From contig OY725493.1 of the NCBI GenBank assembly GCA_963281255.1, positions 1,301,550 to 1,365,549 of the forward strand: a stretch of 64,000 nt of DNA, written 5' to 3'. The notes under the pieces were generated by a model. That model did no database searches. It saw only the letters and a list, made by a program, of their open reading frames with translations, and was not told where the DNA came from. Origin of the DNA: Aphrocallistes beatrix. Taxonomy: Eukaryota; Porifera; Hexactinellida; Sceptrulophora; Aphrocallistidae. Shown one piece after another: positions 60,533 to 64,000 of this stretch (position 1 is its first letter; every line of letters starts with the position of its first letter). The position numbers were made by a program, and so were the translations under genes.

Positions 60533-62031
60533 GAGGCTTGAGGAAATGTATAATTCAAACGCTAATAAATTACTAAAAAATAAAAAAGATAAGTTAGGGT
60601 TTTAATAATACGTACCTATGTCTTATAGTACATTTTAATTTATAAGAATACCGAGCTTACATAACATAACAGAGGCCTCTCAACTCCCACGATCTCGCCG
60701 TGTATCTCACGATTTTCGCTGTTATATGAGACAATATTTACTATTATCTGACGATTTAGAACAACAAATCGTAATACTATTTTACCATATCTCAAGATTT
60801 GGCTCCATCAAACGATTTCGTTGAATTACAGGTTGAGAGGCCTGACATAGAGACGCCGTATTTAACTGATCTGCATAAATCAGACCGCAAAACCTTTTTC
60901 AAAAGTAAATTAGTTCCACTACGAGAAGCTAACAAAGTAATGTCTCTTTGATGCGAAACCAAGCCAGCTAAATGATAATTATGATATGTGATCAATCTCA
61001 CAGTATTTATCTCTGTCTGGCTTAGGTTAATTGGCAAGCTATAGGAGTTCTTTATTAGATAATATCTACTGAATGGCAACTCGTGTCGAAGATACAACTT
61101 TAAAAGCTGAACAAACGAAACACAATAGACAGTTCAATTAAAAATGGACACACAATTAGCATTCAATTGAAATTTGGCAAGTATAATATCTTTTGAAGGT
61201 GTCAAACACATACAAACTAATCACTGGGCTGTTGATAATCAATCAATACTAGCCGATGCTAGTTGAGGAGAATAACAATAGTTCAAATTACATGATAGAC
61301 TATGTGTATCACTCTCAGCATTCTATGCTTACAGTTTAATTAACTATCAGATTTCAATTAACTATCCGTATGATGTATGCATTATAGGATAATTTATCGT
61401 TGCTATAGAAGTTTATTAGTAGCAAAGGAATCCTGATGCTACTCCCCTAAACCGATCATCAGCCTTGATTACAACATAAATCAGAGAGTGTAAGCACGAG
61501 AAGTAAATTGTCTAAAAATGAATACTTGCTTCAAATTCCAAATTTGTTTATTTTTCAAAAGTTTTGTGTATTATCAGAACAAGTCTAGTTAAATAAACAT
61601 AAAATCAGTATAGTCATCATCATAAGAAGTAAGAAATGAACCCAGTTGCAACTCAACGTTCTGAATACAGGACGGGAAATAATCGGCTAAGGAATACAAT
61701 ATAATTCCGAAGCAGAGTTATTGATAGCACGACACATCTCAAATAAACGATTGTATTAAAATGCAATCACTGAATTACGCTGGCATGACGTGATTAACAA
61801 AAATCAAGAATTCCCTCTTAATTAATAACTACTCAACTCAGTTTGTAAATGGGGAGTATAATATAATAACTTAACTACAACAGCACACTACCTGATCAAG
61901 AAGAGAGCACAATACGATGTCGTAGTGTAACGTAGCACTGCACATAATACTAGTGAATATAAAACCTAGCTAGCTTAATATATACTCCTCGTGAGAGGAT
62001 TAAACCCGTGTAAGCATGAGTTTGAAAAATA
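60533..62031. other. Spacer between the receptor phosphatase and TBCB
   Basis: 1.5 kb, AT-rich. A 101-codon minus-strand ORF (60792-61097) has no family resemblance and probably occurs by chance. No repeats with clear ends were seen. It should hold the phosphatase promoter and the TBCB 3' UTR. Confidence 0.35.
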
Positions 62032-62757
62032 TCACATTTCATCATCAGAATATGTGTCTTCAGGGAAGTCGCCCATCTGTACAAACTTCGGTTTAACAAA
62101 GGCGCCGAACTTGTCATCACACTCAAAGTATCTCTTTCCATTCACGCTGCCATTGTTCTTGCCGACAGGTTCATCGAACCGAACTCCAATCCAGTAACCG
62201 TCCTTAAACTCTGTTTTTCCAATGAATTTAATGGTTCCTTTCCTGGCAGGTAGATTCGGGATTGTGACGAGACAACGAGAGCCTATCGACAACATCTCCG
62301 CCTCCTCTTTCCCTTCATCCGTACTCTTTTTTGCTTGAGCCTCTTCACTGAACATTCCTAGTTTATTTTGTTTCAGGTACTCACGAACAGTCCCCGTCCT
62401 TTTATTATAATCCTCGTCATCCAGCGTGACACGCTCGAAGTTGGGATCGTCGAAATTAATAACTTTGCTTTTTGGGTCAGAACTTGTCACCTCTAGAATC
62501 ATTTCATCGGAAACGTTGTATGCTGAGAGAGGTTTGGTATCGTCAATCAGTCCACAAATGTAGTCCTTCTTCTTAGTATACAACCCTACATCCATGGTTG
62601 AGCTCAACATGCCGGTTATCAGCTCGAGTTTTCCTTTCAATTCTCCTATCAGCGTTGAGCTCTGGAATCTCTTCTCAGTGAATTGTTCTGTAGAGGGACA
62701 GCTGATATGGAATAATACCATTGAGGGAGCTGTGTTTATTACAGGTTCATTCGCCAT
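62032..62757 (-). CDS. TBCB: Tubulin-folding cofactor B
   Basis: An intronless 241-codon gene (human 244 aa). An N-terminal ubiquitin-like domain (about 10-90, ending MILEVTSSDP) is followed by a short helical linker (DDEDYNKRTGTVREYLKQ) and a CAP-Gly domain: GSRCLVT, RKGTIKFIGKTEFKDGYWIGVRFDEPVGKNNGSV, RYFECDDKFGAFVKP. The GKNDG signature reads GKNNG. The C-terminal EM after acids parallels the human DEI tail used for tubulin binding. TBCB works with TBCE to capture and dissociate alpha-tubulin. It is divergent to the ErbB-like gene. Confidence 0.97.
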   Translation of the reverse strand: MANEPVINTAPSMVLFHISCPSTEQFTEKRFQSSTLIGELKGKLELITGMLSSTMDVGLYTKKKDYICGLIDDTKPLSAYNVSDEMILEVTSSDPKSKVINFDDPNFERVTLDDEDYNKRTGTVREYLKQNKLGMFSEEAQAKKSTDEGKEEAEMLSIGSRCLVTIPNLPARKGTIKFIGKTEFKDGYWIGVRFDEPVGKNNGSVNGKRYFECDDKFGAFVKPKFVQMGDFPEDTYSDDEM

Positions 62758-63280
62758 AACAAAAAGACTAAAAGTACCAGGGATTGTAGCAAAAAAACAT
62801 ATGTTAATTAATTAATAATGACAAAACTTCAGAAGGAAAAAAATAAAGTGACTTAATAAAAAGTTTTTTCGTTGGCAACTGATATGCTTATTTATTCTAT
62901 TAAATTAATTAAACTTATTGTGATGTTTCAGAATAATATGATTATATCATGTATAAACTATGCTCAAATCATTCTATTACTTAGTGATAAGGAAATTCTT
63001 AATATCAAATGAGTGGAGTATAATTTTACACTTATATCTAGGAATAATCATTCACAGAAACTAGCTTACATTTGCACACTAGTTTCATGCATCACTACCA
63101 CATGTATTGCAATGTACCATGTATGGACAAGGAACAAGATTTTTTTGCAAAGCATTCTTGGAACAACTAGTGTCCTCGATATTAAATTTCATGAATAAAG
63201 ACTATTATATGCTCAAATACTAATTAGATCACAAACTGGCACTGTATTAAATGCACGAATATTTGAAATTATTGCAAAAA
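62758..63280. promoter_or_regulatory. Divergent promoter region TBCB / ErbB-like receptor
   Basis: About 520 bp, AT-rich, between two head-to-head starts. No repeat or specific motif was recognised. The regulatory role is inferred from orientation. Confidence 0.3.
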
Positions 63281-64000
63281 TGGAACAACCAACTCAGACG
63301 AAGAAAAAAGGATTCTATTTCTTAATCTTGGTATTTTCTACATCACTCTCATCTGCGTTGTCATGTCCTGTACGAAACTTATGCATTCAAGAACCAATAC
63401 AGAACACTCTCTCATTTTCATTTTTTGAAGACACTTATTGTGGATGCCAACACATTTTAGGATCTCTAACAATACGACTGGACGTGGACTCCCCGATGCT
63501 AGAGAGCTCAAATTTCTCCTTCCTCAGTCGGTTGGAGGAGGTTACCGATCACATCCTTCTCTTAAATGTAAAGATACCCCAACTCGTGATACCATCGTTA
63601 AGAATTATTGGAGGAAGAAATCCACTTAGGATAGCACCACCCGGTACAAATCAAGCTCAAAACTATGCAGTATTATTCCTAAACTGCACCATAGATCAAA
63701 TCATTCTACCCAGACTCACCTACATAGAATCGAACACAGTAGGAGTTCAAATCGACACGGATGACATAAGCGACCCCAGTGACATTTTCAAGGGACTGCT
63801 GGATAGCACAACTGGATGCAATTTATACGGAGTCAACTGGAGGGAGATAGTGAGAAATACTGACATCATATTTAGGATAGATATTCAAACATTGAGCTCG
63901 GTGCCTCCAGAAACTGAAATCATAAATTTGTCAAGCGACTGCAATCAAACTTTGGAACAATCTCAGTGTATTGCTTGCATTGGTGGTGCTTGTTGGAATC
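63281..64000 (+). CDS. ErbB/EGFR-like receptor, N-terminal part (runs off window end)
   Basis: The frame from the ATG at 63281 is open to the last base: 240 codons. A Lys-rich start and hydrophobic FYFLILVFSTSLSSALS form a signal peptide. A receptor L domain follows: CGCQHILGSLTIRLD, FSFLSRLEEVTDHILLLNV, LVIPSLRIIGG, YAVLFL, CNLYGVNWREIV, then CIACIGGACWN, the start of a furin-like Cys-rich region. This order aligns with EGFR domain I (LGNLEIT, FLKTIQEV, ENLQIIRG, SIQWRDIV, CPNGSCW). Insulin-receptor kinship is the alternative, but WREIV followed by CxxC..GxCW favours the ErbB group. Kinase and transmembrane parts lie beyond the window. Confidence 0.8.

Noticed and set aside
60792..61097. 101-codon minus-strand ORF upstream of the receptor phosphatase
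   Set aside because: AT-rich composition like the spacer, no motifs, no splice partners.

Overview
The window is nuclear DNA from an animal with a very compact genome. Nearly every gene has a clear metazoan orthologue. Introns are mostly 50-300 bp with GT/AG ends, spacers are AT-rich, and about 27 genes fit in 64 kb. The gene content (an Ig-type receptor tyrosine phosphatase, an ErbB-like receptor, TRIM/NHL proteins, divergent Frizzled-like membrane receptors) together with short introns and many intronless genes suggests an early-branching animal, most likely a sponge. That is an inference, and the species cannot be read from the sequence.

Layout. 0-6 kb, minus strand: the 5' end of SETD1, then ALDH6A1 and RABGEF1. 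6.7-11.8 kb: ARL8 (minus, 7 exons), whose first intron contains two complete intronless genes, PYROXD2 (plus) and ABHD11 (minus). 12.8-15.1 kb: an unrecognised type II membrane protein (plus). 15.3-22.7 kb, minus: DDB1, DCTN3 and OSTF1, tightly packed. 23.3-24.3 kb: SETD7 (plus). 24.5-25.0 kb: a Mutator-like foldback element. 25.4-33.3 kb: IQCE (plus), whose 4.9 kb intron holds a short SON gene (minus), which in turn holds a small GTPase gene (plus): three nested levels. 33.5-44.2 kb: a mirror-like block of multi-pass receptor A, TMCO1 and an NHL protein (minus), then a TRIM-like NHL protein and multi-pass receptor B (plus). 44.7-62.8 kb: eight minus-strand genes in a row (RRM-like protein, TMF1, EFCAB10, PLA2G12, TIPIN, ACOT13, a receptor tyrosine phosphatase, TBCB), interrupted by minisatellites and a MITE. 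63.3-64 kb: the 5' end of an ErbB/EGFR-like receptor (plus), cut by the window edge.

Most genes are unrelated housekeeping genes: chromatin and DNA replication (SETD1, SETD7, DDB1, TIPIN), membrane traffic and cytoskeleton (RABGEF1, ARL8, TMF1, DCTN3, TBCB), mitochondrial metabolism (ALDH6A1, PYROXD2, ABHD11, ACOT13), cilium-linked proteins (IQCE, EFCAB10) and splicing (SON). The least explained parts are the paralogous receptors paired with NHL genes, the type II membrane protein with an unassigned Cys-rich C-terminal domain, the nested-gene architectures, and several foldback or tandem-repeat elements. Exon joins were worked out by eye from splice signals, reading phase and homology, so internal borders may be off by a few bases.
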